From positions 1 to 40,174 of the forward strand of contig JAVVSK010000016.1 in the NCBI GenBank assembly GCA_036654235.1: a stretch of 40,174 bases of DNA, given 5' to 3'. This document shows, one piece after another, positions 32,535-40,174 of the stretch. The notes under the pieces are model-generated. The model was not told the DNA's origin and searched no databases. It saw nothing but the letters and a program-made list of their open reading frames with translations. Position 1 is the stretch's first letter; every line of letters starts with the position of its first letter. The DNA comes from JAVVSK01 sp036654235. GTDB taxonomy: Bacteria; Bacillota; Clostridia; Christensenellales; CAG-138. A program made the position numbers and the translations under genes.

Positions 32535-34112
32535 ATGTCAAAGAAAATGAGCGTAATGAAAATAAAAAAAACCTCGACACCGAAACATAATGAGGAACGC
32601 TTAACGATAGACGTACAGACGCATTGCGGTTGTTTTCGCGGTCTTATTATTGGCAATACATGCGTTTTTCGCGGGATTCCTTATGCCGTTGATTATACCG
32701 GTCCGTTTCGGTTTTGCGCGGCAAAGCCCGCCCCGCCCTTTAACGGCGTAATGGAAGCATATGATTTTTCTCTGCCGCTGTATCAGATTCCAAAGAACAT
32801 AGGCGGAATACCCGAAGGTTCGGTAATGTCAGAAAATTCGCTTTCCATAAACGTCTTTTCGCCTAAAAAGAACCTTGGCGCGGAAAAACTTCCCGTTATG
32901 TTTTTCATATATGGAGGTGCGTTTTCGACGGGCGACAGCGGGATGGATATATACAACGGAGAGTTTTTGAGTGCGCATGAAAACGTCATAGTCGTAACTT
33001 TTAACTACCGCATAAACGCATTTGGATTTTTAGATTTTTCATCTTTGGACGGGAAATTCGATTCTAACCCGGGAATGAAGGATCAGGTTATGGCTCTAAA
33101 ATGGACATATGAAAATATCGCGGCGTTCGGCGGAGATCCTGAAAACATAACGATATTTGGACAATCGGCGGGGGGAAACTCTGTTACGACGCTTTTAGCC
33201 GTACCGTCCGCAAGAAAATATATAAATAAAGCGATAGCACTTAGTTCATATCCGTTCGCCGTAAACACCCTTAAAGAATCGCGAGAATATGCGCTCGGTT
33301 TTTTGGAGATCCTCGGCTTAGGAGAAGGCGATATCGATAAGCTTTGCACGATGGAGCCGAATAAGTTATCGGAGGCCGCTAAGGTTTTAGAGACGAGAAC
33401 CTGGGCAAAGTGCGAAAATAAATTTGCACATGCTCCGGTTATAGACGGAACTTTTTTACCCGAATCGCCCCTATATTCGGCTATGCATCCGTTAGACAAA
33501 AAAGTGATACCCCTGATTCTCGGTACGGTGCGGGACGAAGCTACGATATACGCAAATATGCCAACTCCTATTTTAGCATCAACCAAAACAACGATTGAGG
33601 CGCTGTTTTTAAATTATGGACTTGAAACTCCGGACGCTGTATTGGAAGCATATGAAAACCACTCAAAAAAACTTAGATATGCGCATATAGGCGGCGACGC
33701 GCTTTTTCGCCTTCCCTGCATTCTCTATGCTGATGCATACAGCATAAACAATCCAACTTGGTTCTATAGATTTGAATATTATTCAACCATGCTTGCCATG
33801 CTTAAATTTTACTGTATGCATGGAGCGGACGTTGCGTTTGCGTTCGATCATTTAGATTGTTCAATCGGCAAGGTTGCGCTTTTACTTACTCCTTTTAAGG
33901 GAAAGGTGAACGATCTTGCGCATAGGTTTAGCTCATGGATTGCCGAATTTTCGCGAACGGGTGATGCCGGTTTTGAAAATTATTCTAAGAATAATCGAAA
34001 CACGAAAATATGGAATAAAGTCGATTCTTTCGAGACAGATGCATTTTCGCGCGAACTCGCCGTTTGGCGGAAGACGGGCTATTTTTCGTATATAAACACT
34101 AATAAAGATTGA
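32535..34112 (+). CDS. Type-B carboxylesterase-family hydrolase
   Basis: A 525-residue alpha/beta-hydrolase of the carboxylesterase/cholinesterase family. It shows RGIPYAVDYTGPFRF at the N-terminus, the oxyanion segment IYGGAFSTGD (canonical HGGGF), FNYRINAFGFLDF, DQVMALKWTYENIAAFGGDPENITIFGQSAGG with the nucleophile Ser211 (GQSAGG instead of the common GESAGG), GTVRDEAT with the acidic residue, and MHGADVAFAF near 430 with the likely catalytic His. No signal peptide is visible, so it is probably cytoplasmic. AGGAG lies about 12 bases before the ATG. It follows the DUF362 gene by 88 bases without a clear terminator. Confidence 0.9.
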   Translation: MSKKMSVMKIKKTSTPKHNEERLTIDVQTHCGCFRGLIIGNTCVFRGIPYAVDYTGPFRFCAAKPAPPFNGVMEAYDFSLPLYQIPKNIGGIPEGSVMSENSLSINVFSPKKNLGAEKLPVMFFIYGGAFSTGDSGMDIYNGEFLSAHENVIVVTFNYRINAFGFLDFSSLDGKFDSNPGMKDQVMALKWTYENIAAFGGDPENITIFGQSAGGNSVTTLLAVPSARKYINKAIALSSYPFAVNTLKESREYALGFLEILGLGEGDIDKLCTMEPNKLSEAAKVLETRTWAKCENKFAHAPVIDGTFLPESPLYSAMHPLDKKVIPLILGTVRDEATIYANMPTPILASTKTTIEALFLNYGLETPDAVLEAYENHSKKLRYAHIGGDALFRLPCILYADAYSINNPTWFYRFEYYSTMLAMLKFYCMHGADVAFAFDHLDCSIGKVALLLTPFKGKVNDLAHRFSSWIAEFSRTGDAGFENYSKNNRNTKIWNKVDSFETDAFSRELAVWRKTGYFSYINTNKD

Positions 34113-34152
34113 TAAGAAACGATGAAGACGGATTTTTACGTGTTGCGCCGCG

Positions 34153-35475
34153 TTATTTCCCTACGCAAAAACGAGAAAATATTCTGTCCAACATTTGTGT
34201 ATCGCATTCGCGCCCGGTGATTTCCGCCAGCGCTATTAGGGCGCTCCTTATATCGGTCGCTATCATCTCGTCGTCCCGCGCCGAAATCGCGTCGGTAAGC
34301 GCCGTGCGCGCGCGAACAAGAGCCTCGGTATGTCTTGCGTTTACGGTAATTTCGGGATCGGTTTCGAAACCTAAGCGGTTTACCGTCATGCTCTTTAACG
34401 ATTCAAGCCCGATACCCGTTTTAGAGCTTACTACCGCAATTTCGGAATCCGCTACGCCGTCTCGTGAAAAAGTCTCCCGATTTATTAAATCACTCTTAGT
34501 AAAAACAATTATTCGGTTTTTAAGCGCCGTATCCCGTAAAAGTTCCGTATCGATAGGATTTTCTTTTTCGGTAGCATCGATAGTAATTAGAAGAAGATCC
34601 GCGGAGGCTATTAGCGCACGGCTGCGTTCGACCCCTATACGCTCCGGCGCATCTAACCCGCTTTCGCTTCTAAGCCCCGCCGTATCGAAAAGACGAATTA
34701 AAAGTCCGCTGAAATTTACACATTCCTCTATAACGTCCCGCGTCGTTCCCGCGATATCGGTAACGATAGCGCGTTCCCGCCCTAAAAGAGCGTTTAAAAG
34801 CGAAGACTTTCCCGCGTTCGCCCTTCCGGCTATTACGACGGTAGCCCCCTCGCGGAGCACCTTTCCGCCCAACCCCGCGCTTATTAACTTATCCGCTTCG
34901 GCGGCAACAGAAATAATTTCCGAAGAAACGTCGCTCTCGTCTTCAAAGCTAAACTCCTCCGGAAAATCAATACCGGCGTTAAGCTCAGATAAAACATCTA
35001 AAAGTCGGTTTTCAAGTTCGCTTATCTTATTGAATAAAGCCCCGCGAAGCTGTAAAAGCGCCGAACGTAAAGATCGCTCCGACTTCGCGTTTATTAGATC
35101 CATAACGGCTTCCGCCCGCGTCATATCCATCTTTCCGTTTAAAAATGCGCGCCGCGTAAATTCGCCGGGAGCGGCGGAGGCTATTCCGAGGCGCGTTAAA
35201 AGCGCCGAAACTAAATTAAAAACCGCAGCACTGCCATGAATATAAAGCTCCGCCATGTCCTCGCCCGTATATGAGCGCGGCGCCTTAAAATAAACGGCCA
35301 TGCAGTCGTCAAGGGGCGTTTCGCCGTCCAAAAGAACGCCATGCGCCATTAATCTATCCTCGAGATGCCCCGAAAAGATAGTTGAAAGTATAGGAAAAAC
35401 GCCGTCACCCGTTATTCGGACGACGGCAATAGCCCCGCCTATCGGGGTAGCTAATGCAAATACAGCGCGCTCCAT
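34153..35475 (-). CDS. mnmE: tRNA modification GTPase MnmE (TrmE)
   Basis: With MnmG it installs the 5-aminomethyl-type group on the wobble uridine of tRNAs. It has 440 residues. The N-terminal formyl-THF-binding domain has ATPIGGAIAVVRITG and PGEFTRRAFLNGKMDMTRAEAVMDLI; the embedded G domain has GRANAGKSS (217-225; the usual Pro is Ala here), TDIAGTTRD, DTAGLR and TKSD; and the chain ends FCVGK, matching the C-terminal C-I/V-G-K motif with Cys438. The start is at 35475, with the stop of the upstream gene only 4 bases away, so the two genes form a unit. MnmG, often the next gene, is not in this window. Confidence 0.96.
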   Translation of the reverse strand: MERAVFALATPIGGAIAVVRITGDGVFPILSTIFSGHLEDRLMAHGVLLDGETPLDDCMAVYFKAPRSYTGEDMAELYIHGSAAVFNLVSALLTRLGIASAAPGEFTRRAFLNGKMDMTRAEAVMDLINAKSERSLRSALLQLRGALFNKISELENRLLDVLSELNAGIDFPEEFSFEDESDVSSEIISVAAEADKLISAGLGGKVLREGATVVIAGRANAGKSSLLNALLGRERAIVTDIAGTTRDVIEECVNFSGLLIRLFDTAGLRSESGLDAPERIGVERSRALIASADLLLITIDATEKENPIDTELLRDTALKNRIIVFTKSDLINRETFSRDGVADSEIAVVSSKTGIGLESLKSMTVNRLGFETDPEITVNARHTEALVRARTALTDAISARDDEMIATDIRSALIALAEITGRECDTQMLDRIFSRFCVGK

Positions 35476-35478
35476 ATT

Positions 35479-36708
35479 TTAACTTCCCAGATTCGGAGCT
35501 TTACTCGGAAGGAGTATTGATAGATCCGCTATTTTCATAATGTCCTTTTCGCGCGAGGTAACGTCCATCCACATAACATGATTCGCGCTCACTCCAAGAA
35601 ATTGTGTAAGTTGAAGCTCCGTCGTTATTCGAAACGTTTCGTTTACGCTAAAAACGTAGACATATATAGCCTGATCCATCCCATACGCAACAAAGTCATC
35701 GCCCATACCAAATTCAACCGCGCCCTTCGCTATCACCCTTGGCAACTTATCGTCGCCCATAACGTAAATACTGGAATTTATGCCATGACTATTATCGAGC
35801 CATGCATAATACCGACCATTATACTGTGGATCATGTATATATGTATTTGTTTTTATATTATCGCCTTCGGCGCTATTAATATCATGAATATGCAACATGC
35901 TCGATACAACGTCCGCCGTCGCAATATCGGTGTCTTCGCCCGCCCAAATTATTCGGTTATTATATATAAACGGATAACTCATTCCGTAATACGAGTTCGA
36001 AAACATTTGTAGTGTCGTAGATTCCATTGTTGAGAGATCACAGACGAAAAGCTTATCCATGCTCGAACCGGTGCGCTCGATCCAAACGAGATAGTTCCCA
36101 CTTAAAAACAGCTTAGGCTGACCGACATGAACCGTTTTTATCGAAACCGCACCCCCGGCACTTCCCCGCGCATAGACCATTATTTCGCCGCCGCCATTCA
36201 TTTCGGCATCAAGATAACAAATATATTTATCATTAAACACGGGGTACATAAAATGCGCATGTTTAAGAGGGATAGACTGTTTAATTGCTTCGCGGGTCAC
36301 GGGGTCGTATAAAAACAGCGAAGTCATTTTAACGTTTCCGGCTACATTTTCGCCGGCGGTCAACATAAGTTTATCTCCGTAAAAGCAGGGATCGCCGAAC
36401 CAATGAAATTCCGCGCCCGGAATAACGACTTCCTGTTGAAGTTTATTTAGATCAATAACGGCCAAAGGATTCGGAGTTGGCGTCGGAACGGGCGTCGGAA
36501 CGGGCGTCGGCTTCGCTACGAAGGGCGGATAAAACTCAACGCCTAACTTTCCCAATCCCCAAGGGAGAAGGAGATAAATTATCGAGGCGACAAAGGCTAA
36601 AATCAGCAAGATGCAGCTCGAGAGCTTTAAAATAGGGATCAGATTACTGTCTCCTATTGTTTTTTTTCGGCGACCCGATTTGTATTTATTTTTATACCGT
36701 CGTTTCAT
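35479..36708 (-). CDS. Membrane-anchored beta-propeller-like protein
   Basis: A 409-residue protein: a basic N-terminus, one membrane segment at about 28-50, a low-complexity Pro/Thr/Val spacer (about 66-80), then a repetitive beta-rich exterior domain (FHWFGDPCFYGDKLMLTAGEN, LFLSGNYLVWIER, YPFIYNNRIIWAGEDTD, NGRYYAWLDN, MGDDFVAYGM) with 40-50-residue spacing, reminiscent of TolB-like/DUF5050 beta-propellers. No catalytic motif is evident, and the function is unknown. AGAGGT lies before the ATG, and a consensus promoter starts transcription about 12 bases upstream. The stop is 4 bases before mnmE, an arrangement likely due to shared transcription and not shared function. Confidence 0.75.
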   Translation of the reverse strand: MKRRYKNKYKSGRRKKTIGDSNLIPILKLSSCILLILAFVASIIYLLLPWGLGKLGVEFYPPFVAKPTPVPTPVPTPTPNPLAVIDLNKLQQEVVIPGAEFHWFGDPCFYGDKLMLTAGENVAGNVKMTSLFLYDPVTREAIKQSIPLKHAHFMYPVFNDKYICYLDAEMNGGGEIMVYARGSAGGAVSIKTVHVGQPKLFLSGNYLVWIERTGSSMDKLFVCDLSTMESTTLQMFSNSYYGMSYPFIYNNRIIWAGEDTDIATADVVSSMLHIHDINSAEGDNIKTNTYIHDPQYNGRYYAWLDNSHGINSSIYVMGDDKLPRVIAKGAVEFGMGDDFVAYGMDQAIYVYVFSVNETFRITTELQLTQFLGVSANHVMWMDVTSREKDIMKIADLSILLPSKAPNLGS

Positions 36709-36727
36709 GCAAAAATACCTCTACGGT

Positions 36728-36756
36728 ATTATAACGATTTGCCTTGCTTTTGGCAA
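36728..36756 (-). promoter_or_regulatory. Promoter of the propeller-mnmE unit
   Basis: Minus strand: TTGCCA (36751-36756), 17-base spacer, TATAAT (36728-36733). The predicted start of transcription is only about 12 bases before the ATG at 36708. Confidence 0.75.
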
Positions 36757-36951
36757 TTGAAAAAAACGCAATCGTGAAAGATATTGGCATCGTCAAGTCA
36801 CCATATCTTTTTACTAAAATATTGACGGATCACTTTAAAATAATTTCCAAACGGTAAAGACCCTATCCTGTATTCGTTTTGGTAATTTCAAAATATCACC
36901 GTGCATATATAATCCTTCGTTCTCTTTGGCTCATACGCTAATAAGCATATT

Positions 36952-37137
36952 CTATATCATGTCTGGCAATATTAAAAAACTATTTTGTTCATTAAGCTCA
37001 GACGCTCTTATGTACTTATTGGGTTTCCTCCGCACCGTGCAAAGAAATGCACCGTCATATCTCTCATAAAATAAGATGTTGTCGGTTATTAAATATAGCT
37101 TATTTACTCCTTTGTTTTTCATAATCATCACATACAA
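36952..37137 (-). CDS. Doubtful 61-codon ORF
   Basis: An open frame with a plausible amino-acid mix (for example YLITDNILFYERYDGAFL and KPNKYIRASELNEQNSFLIL) but no clear ribosome site and no recognised family. It may be a fragment of a lost gene. The gene-free stretch 36757-37324 otherwise holds only the promoter at 37213-37241 and an AAAGATAT/ATATCTTT inverted repeat near 36777-36810. Confidence 0.2.
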   Translation of the reverse strand: MYVMIMKNKGVNKLYLITDNILFYERYDGAFLCTVRRKPNKYIRASELNEQNSFLILPDMI

Positions 37138-37212
37138 AATTCAGTGCTTTCCCTATAATACCCCGACATCCGTACTTTTCCTCCGCATATTGTATCCTTT
37201 GGCTAATATTCC

Positions 37213-37241
37213 TTGTTATCTTACATTATATACATTATATT
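37213..37241 (+). promoter_or_regulatory. Promoter of the small-peptide gene
   Basis: TTGTTA (37213-37218), 17-base spacer, TATATT (37236-37241). It leaves a leader of about 75 bases to the ATG at 37325. Confidence 0.5.
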
Positions 37242-37324
37242 TAAACGCATTCTATTGTAATACCTCGCTACTTGCAGTAATATAGCATTAAAGATTTAGT
37301 ATCACAAATTAAATGAGGTACGAA

Positions 37325-37450
37325 ATGTATACCGATGACAATCATCAGCTCACCACCGAGATCATAGTTCTTGAACCACCGCAAACATCACTCGCAGGAG
37401 ACAACAACTTTGGATGTGCTTTTTGCAATCCGATAATTGAGATCAAATAG
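37325..37450 (+). CDS. Small peptide, possible modified-peptide (RiPP) or pheromone precursor
   Basis: A 41-residue ORF with a good ribosome site (TGAGGT, 6 bases before ATG) and its own promoter. It begins MYTDDNHQLTTEIIVLEPP, an acidic/hydrophobic leader-like half, and continues with a segment rich in Asn, Gly and Cys, FGCAFCNPII, near the C-terminus, ending EIK. An Ala-Gly step before the Asp-Asn-Asn segment could be a cleavage point. The two cysteines are separated by two residues. This organisation, followed about 440 bases later by an ABC exporter, resembles exported modified peptides, but no maturase is visible nearby and no known precursor family was recognised. It is not a Cys-rich SCIFF or AgrD-like sequence by eye. 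Confidence 0.5.
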   Translation: MYTDDNHQLTTEIIVLEPPQTSLAGDNNFGCAFCNPIIEIK

Positions 37451-37587
37451 TTCTTTCACAAATGCGTAATGGAGCAAAATATAGCAACTTGTTATTCTAA
37501 TAGAACATCTACAGAAATACTTTTGAAGAGTAAAACAAAGTATAGAAGCGGAATAAGAAAGTGCAGACAAGAAAAAGGGGGGTAGAA

Positions 37588-37889
37588 TTGCTGATAAAAC
37601 AGTTATTCAAAGTGCGACAATGCGATTTAAATGCAGAAGATAAATAAAACTATTACTATGGCGTTTCCTCGAAGAAGTTGATATCCTATAATATAATCTT
37701 AATGATCATCGCATTTATGGTTTTCTTCTTGTTCAACTTATTTTCCCGGATGAGGATACTCATTTCCATAGTATTGGTCTGATAATTATATTTACCATGA
37801 GCTTCTATTCCCTTGGGTATCTGCCCAAATTTCGCGTTGCCAACTAAGCTCACTAATAGGATTATTTATTTTATAGGAGAAAATTGAAA
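37588..37889 (+). other. Stretch of broken reading frames between the peptide and exporter genes
   Basis: A TTG at 37588 has GGGGGG 5 bases upstream and reads MLIKQLFKVRQCDLNAEDK before a TAA at 37645. In another frame, from about 37650 to 37850, the sequence reads LLLWRFLEEVDIL, an in-frame stop, then YNLNDHRIYGFLLVQLIFP and IIIFTMSFYSLGYL, hydrophobic like a membrane protein. This looks like the remains of a decayed membrane gene. Positions 37451-37587 show nothing convincing. Confidence 0.25.
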
Positions 37890-39526
37890 ATGAAAGCAAA
37901 ACAGTTTTTTTGGGTTCTGTAAGACAATTGATTGGCTTGTGTATAGCCGCTCTTGTTGTTTCAATTTCTGAAGTATTACTTGCCCTTTCGATGAAACGAG
38001 CACTTGAGATGCTGATCCAGCAGGAAAAGACGGGATTGCCACTGTTTGTTGTTTTATTCTTAGGCGTTATTTTGTTATCTGGGATAGGGTATCTAATTTT
38101 TGGGGTGTTTGGGGCTAAGTTCAAGAAAAAATTTCTCTCTGACCTCAAGCGAGACTATGCAAAAACTATGTTAGATATGTCCATGGATAGCTTCGCGAAG
38201 TATTCCAGAGGTACGATCGCTTCCGGAATAAGCAACGACATTAATAAGTTAGAAACGCAATATCTCGATACGATCATCAAAATCATCAAGCAAAGCATTA
38301 GTTTTGTGCTATCCGGTCTTGTGCTATTGTATTTTAACCCACTCCTAGCTCTGTGTATTTATGCGTTTGCGCTTACGATTGTTTTTGCCCCACATAAAAC
38401 GCACAAAGAGATGCATCTTCTCGGTCAAAAATATTCAATTGCCATGGCAGAATACAATACAAAGGTACAGGAAATCTTAGGTGGTTTTATTCTGATCAAA
38501 GTCTCAAATTTGGGAGCAAGATTCGGACTTGAGCTGGATGACCTTAATCGTAAAAGTGAAAAAGTAAGATATGATCTAGGAATTAAAGAATCGGTTTTAA
38601 CGTCAGTCTTGGCAATTTTAAGCCTAATGGCATTTTATGTGCCATTTGTAATCGGCACTATATTCGTATACCTAGGAAAAGTTGAGCTTGGCGTACTTAT
38701 TGTTATTGTGAATTTATCCGGTTCTATCATCAACCCAATTCAACAAATAGGTATTAATCTTGGAAACCTTAAAGCGGGTCGCGGTATTCTAAATTCGTTG
38801 TTGGATTTTATACATGTAAATTCTGAAAACTCTTCTGTTACAAATATAGAGAATCCGAAAATTGAGAATCATGAAAATCCTCCGGATTTTCACGATTCTT
38901 TGTCTTTTAATGAGGTCGAGTTTGGATATGCAGACAGAAAAGTTATCTCGGGTTTCTCGGCTAACATAAAAAAGGGTTCCAAAGCGTTAGTTGTTGGAGC
39001 GAGTGGATCGGGTAAAACAACTATCCTAAACTTAATTTCCGGTCTTTATCCGGATTATTATGGAAGTATAACTATTGATGGAAATGAAATCCGAAATTTA
39101 AGCAGGGAATTTCTGTCCGCCTATATGTCGGTGGTTCCTCAGGATTCTTTTATTTTTAATTGCACGGTTAAAGAAAACATCGTGCTCTCTTATGAGTACG
39201 ATAATGAGAGGCTCGAAAAAGTGTGTCGGGAAGCATTGCTGGAAGACTTGCTTCAAACACTGCCCGAAGGTATCGAAACAATGCTGGGCGAAGGTGCGCA
39301 AAACCTTTCGGGCGGAGAGAGACAGCGCATTGGCATTGCGAGAGCACTTTATCAAAATGCTCCAATTATTTTAGCCGACGAACCAACGTCTTCTTTAGAT
39401 GAACCCAATAGTGAAATGATCTTTGATATACTATTAAAATCAAATACAACCGTCATTTGTGTTACGCATAAAATTAGTGATTTGCAGCGTAGGCAATTTG
39501 ACTTAGTGATTCAACTTGGAGAATAA
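37890..39526 (+). CDS. ABC exporter (fused membrane and ATP-binding domains) with an apparent frameshift near the start
   Basis: The uninterrupted frame is 37910-39526 (538 codons). Membrane segments occupy about 1-290 of that frame; the ATP-binding domain follows, with Walker A GASGSGKT (363-370), Q-loop PQDSF, signature LSGGE (466-470), Walker B IILADE (486-491) and H-loop His520. There is no N-terminal C39 peptidase domain. The frame has no ribosome site at its first possible start (TTG 37910). An ATG at 37890 has AGGAG 10 bases upstream and reads MKAKQFF, then hits a T7 run (37905-37911) and stops; adding one T would join it to LGSVRQLIGLCIAAL smoothly. So the gene is frameshifted, slips during expression, or contains a sequencing error. 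It probably exports a peptide, lipid or drug. Confidence 0.85.
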
Positions 39527-39602
39527 ACATAATATATTTTAGGTTCTCGTTGTTCTAAATTTGCGATAGAAATGAGCAGCAAGGGGAATTATCAAAAATG
39601 GC

Positions 39603-39635
39603 AAAAACCCGAAAACGAATTGTTTTCGGGTTTTT
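39603..39635 (+). terminator. Terminator after the ABC exporter gene
   Basis: AAAAACCCGAAAAC pairs with GTTTTCGGGTTTTT around a 5-base loop, with T's at the 3' arm. It is A/T-flanked on both sides and may be bidirectional. Confidence 0.85.
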
Positions 39636-39666
39636 CTGTGGTTGGAACCAATCATTACCGATACTG

Positions 39667-39690
39667 TAGGGGCGGATATCATCCGCCCGT
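39667..39690. repeat. REP-like palindrome
   Basis: GTAGGGGCGGAT...ATCCGCCCG: GGGCGGAT and ATCCGCCC arms around 3 bases, with a 5' GTAG. Short GTAG-plus-GC-palindrome units are the hallmark of REP sequences mobilised by Y1 (RAYT) transposases. A RAYT tail lies 330 bases away. Confidence 0.6.
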
Positions 39691-39716
39691 TTTCTTGACC
39701 CTGCATTGGGTTATGC

Positions 39717-40037
39717 TCATTTAGTGGGGCTGAACTCAATACCCGTATGATGCTTTTTGTTGTTAATATGTTCTTTCTGAGGAATGATTTTTTCCAAATC
39801 GATCTCGTAACAGTTGGCTAAGGCTAAGGTGTAATAGATTACGTCCCATAATTCTTCCTCAATAGTCTCTTTTATTTGACCCTCGGTAGCAGGACGCATA
39901 TTTTTACGAATCGCTCTTGACAGTTCTCCTACCTCCTCGGACAACTTTAAAAAATAATCCTTCTTTAGTTCGGGTTGATAATCTTTCGATTTAATGTATT
40001 CCTGCAAGTATTTGATTGTCACCTCACCTTTGTCCAT
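39717..40037 (-). CDS. MazG-like nucleotide pyrophosphohydrolase
   Basis: A 106-residue all-alpha protein. The MazG/NTP-PPase metal-binding pattern is present: KLSEEVGELSRAI (E-x-x-E-x-x-E/D type, residues about 32-44) and TIEEELWDVIYYTLALAN (about 57-74, E-E-x-W-D). This family hydrolyses (d)NTPs to the monophosphate and pyrophosphate, often as house-cleaning. The ATG at 40037 is preceded by GAGAGGA at 8 bases. The first codons overlap the last codons of the transposase-like gene to the right by 14 bases, so translation may be coupled. Confidence 0.82.
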   Translation of the reverse strand: MDKGEVTIKYLQEYIKSKDYQPELKKDYFLKLSEEVGELSRAIRKNMRPATEGQIKETIEEELWDVIYYTLALANCYEIDLEKIIPQKEHINNKKHHTGIEFSPTK

Positions 40038-40174
40038 AAAAACAGTCCTCTCTCCATTTCAATGGGTTTTCATCAATGTATTGCCAAATTTTTTGGTATT
40101 CCGCCTCATTTCTGATAATGTGGTCGTGGAATCTAAATTGCCATATTCTTCGTCCGCTTTTATCTTCAATTTTG
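40024..40174 (-). CDS. C-terminal part of a Y1/IS200-like (RAYT) transposase, cut by the window edge
   Basis: The last 49 codons of a gene entering from the right. The visible part reads SGRRIWQFRFHDHIIRNEAEY, then KIWQYIDENPLKWREDCFYG and a TGA at 40024-40026. The string 'WQ..F.DHIIRNE..Y..IW.YI..NP..W..D.FY' is the well-known C-terminal signature of REP-associated tyrosine transposases. The catalytic His-hydrophobe-His and Tyr lie mostly in the missing part. It overlaps the MazG-like start by 14 bases. Such proteins mobilise or domesticate REP palindromes, one of which is at 39667-39690. Confidence 0.85.
   Translation of the reverse strand, partial: KIEDKSGRRIWQFRFHDHIIRNEAEYQKIWQYIDENPLKWREDCFYGQR

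Noticed and set aside
34109..35239. 376-codon plus-strand frame opposite mnmE
   Set aside because: It is the antisense shadow of mnmE: Ser/Arg-rich, with no start site or family.
37451..37572. Second small peptide (MEQNIATCYSNRTSTEILL...)
   Set aside because: A 38-codon frame exists, but there is no Shine-Dalgarno and the composition is basic and unlike the first peptide.
39539..39739. 66-codon minus-strand frame over the terminator and REP palindrome
   Set aside because: It spans structural elements, has no ribosome site and no family resemblance.
1..40174. CRISPR array, tRNA or rRNA
   Set aside because: No regularly spaced repeats, CCA-ending cloverleafs or conserved rRNA segments were seen on either strand.

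Overview
The window looks like a chromosomal piece from an anaerobic, probably endospore-forming Firmicute of the class Clostridia. The reasons are a B12-dependent glutamate mutase/methylaspartase operon (clostridial glutamate fermentation), a SpoIIE phosphatase with a Spo0A-box-like site upstream, two-subunit CoA-transferase genes of the butyrate type, a pyrF-pyrK-pyrD-pyrE cluster, VanW and PRC-barrel proteins, purine-rich Shine-Dalgarno sites and some TTG/GTG starts. No rRNA, tRNA or CRISPR array was seen. Everything here was read by eye; family names come from motif recognition, not from searches.

Layout. 1-500: start of a transposase-like gene running off the left edge, then a broken second copy of the 3' end of the next gene, interrupted by 99 N. 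508-6290 (minus): a promoter at 6261-6288 drives glmS-mutL-glmE-mal, which convert glutamate via 3-methylaspartate to mesaconate; behind a terminator lies an unusual P-loop/AlaRS-SAD protein. 6470-8320 (minus): an acetyltransferase and an M29 aminopeptidase. 8324-11011 (minus): a shortened SpoIIE and an XRE regulator with a duplicated membrane motif. 11282-12590 (plus): CoA-transferase A and B. 12715-13503 (minus): a C39-like lipoprotein. 13806-17250 (plus): pyrFKDE plus a small lipoprotein. 17384-17825 (minus): a decayed gene. 18025-23750 (minus): PRC-barrel protein, VanW protein, a membrane protein and an EF-G-like GTPase. 24281-27126 (plus): a three-gene fumarate reductase/succinate dehydrogenase-type complex. 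27364-29982 (minus): a calcium-type P-ATPase. 30736-34112 (plus): nitroreductase, DUF362-ferredoxin and carboxylesterase. 34153-36708 (minus): mnmE and an anchored beta-propeller-like protein.

36.8-40.2 kb reads differently (more AT-rich, many broken frames) and looks like acquired DNA: a 41-residue peptide gene with its own promoter and Shine-Dalgarno that resembles a modified-peptide or pheromone precursor, an ABC exporter whose natural start is separated from its body by a frameshift in a T7 run, a REP-like palindrome, a MazG-like pyrophosphohydrolase, and the tail of a REP-associated (Y1/IS200-like) transposase whose stop overlaps the MazG-like start.

Metabolically the window fits an amino-acid fermenter: glutamate to mesaconate (left operon), CoA-transferase chemistry for acids, and a membrane fumarate-reductase-type complex as an electron sink. 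The mesaconate hydratase and citramalate lyase needed to complete the pathway are not here. The most interesting items are the peptide/ABC locus, the SAD-ATPase co-located with glutamate mutase and its duplicated tail, the FrdA that lacks the flavin-linking histidine, and the SpoIIE that lacks most of its central regulatory region.
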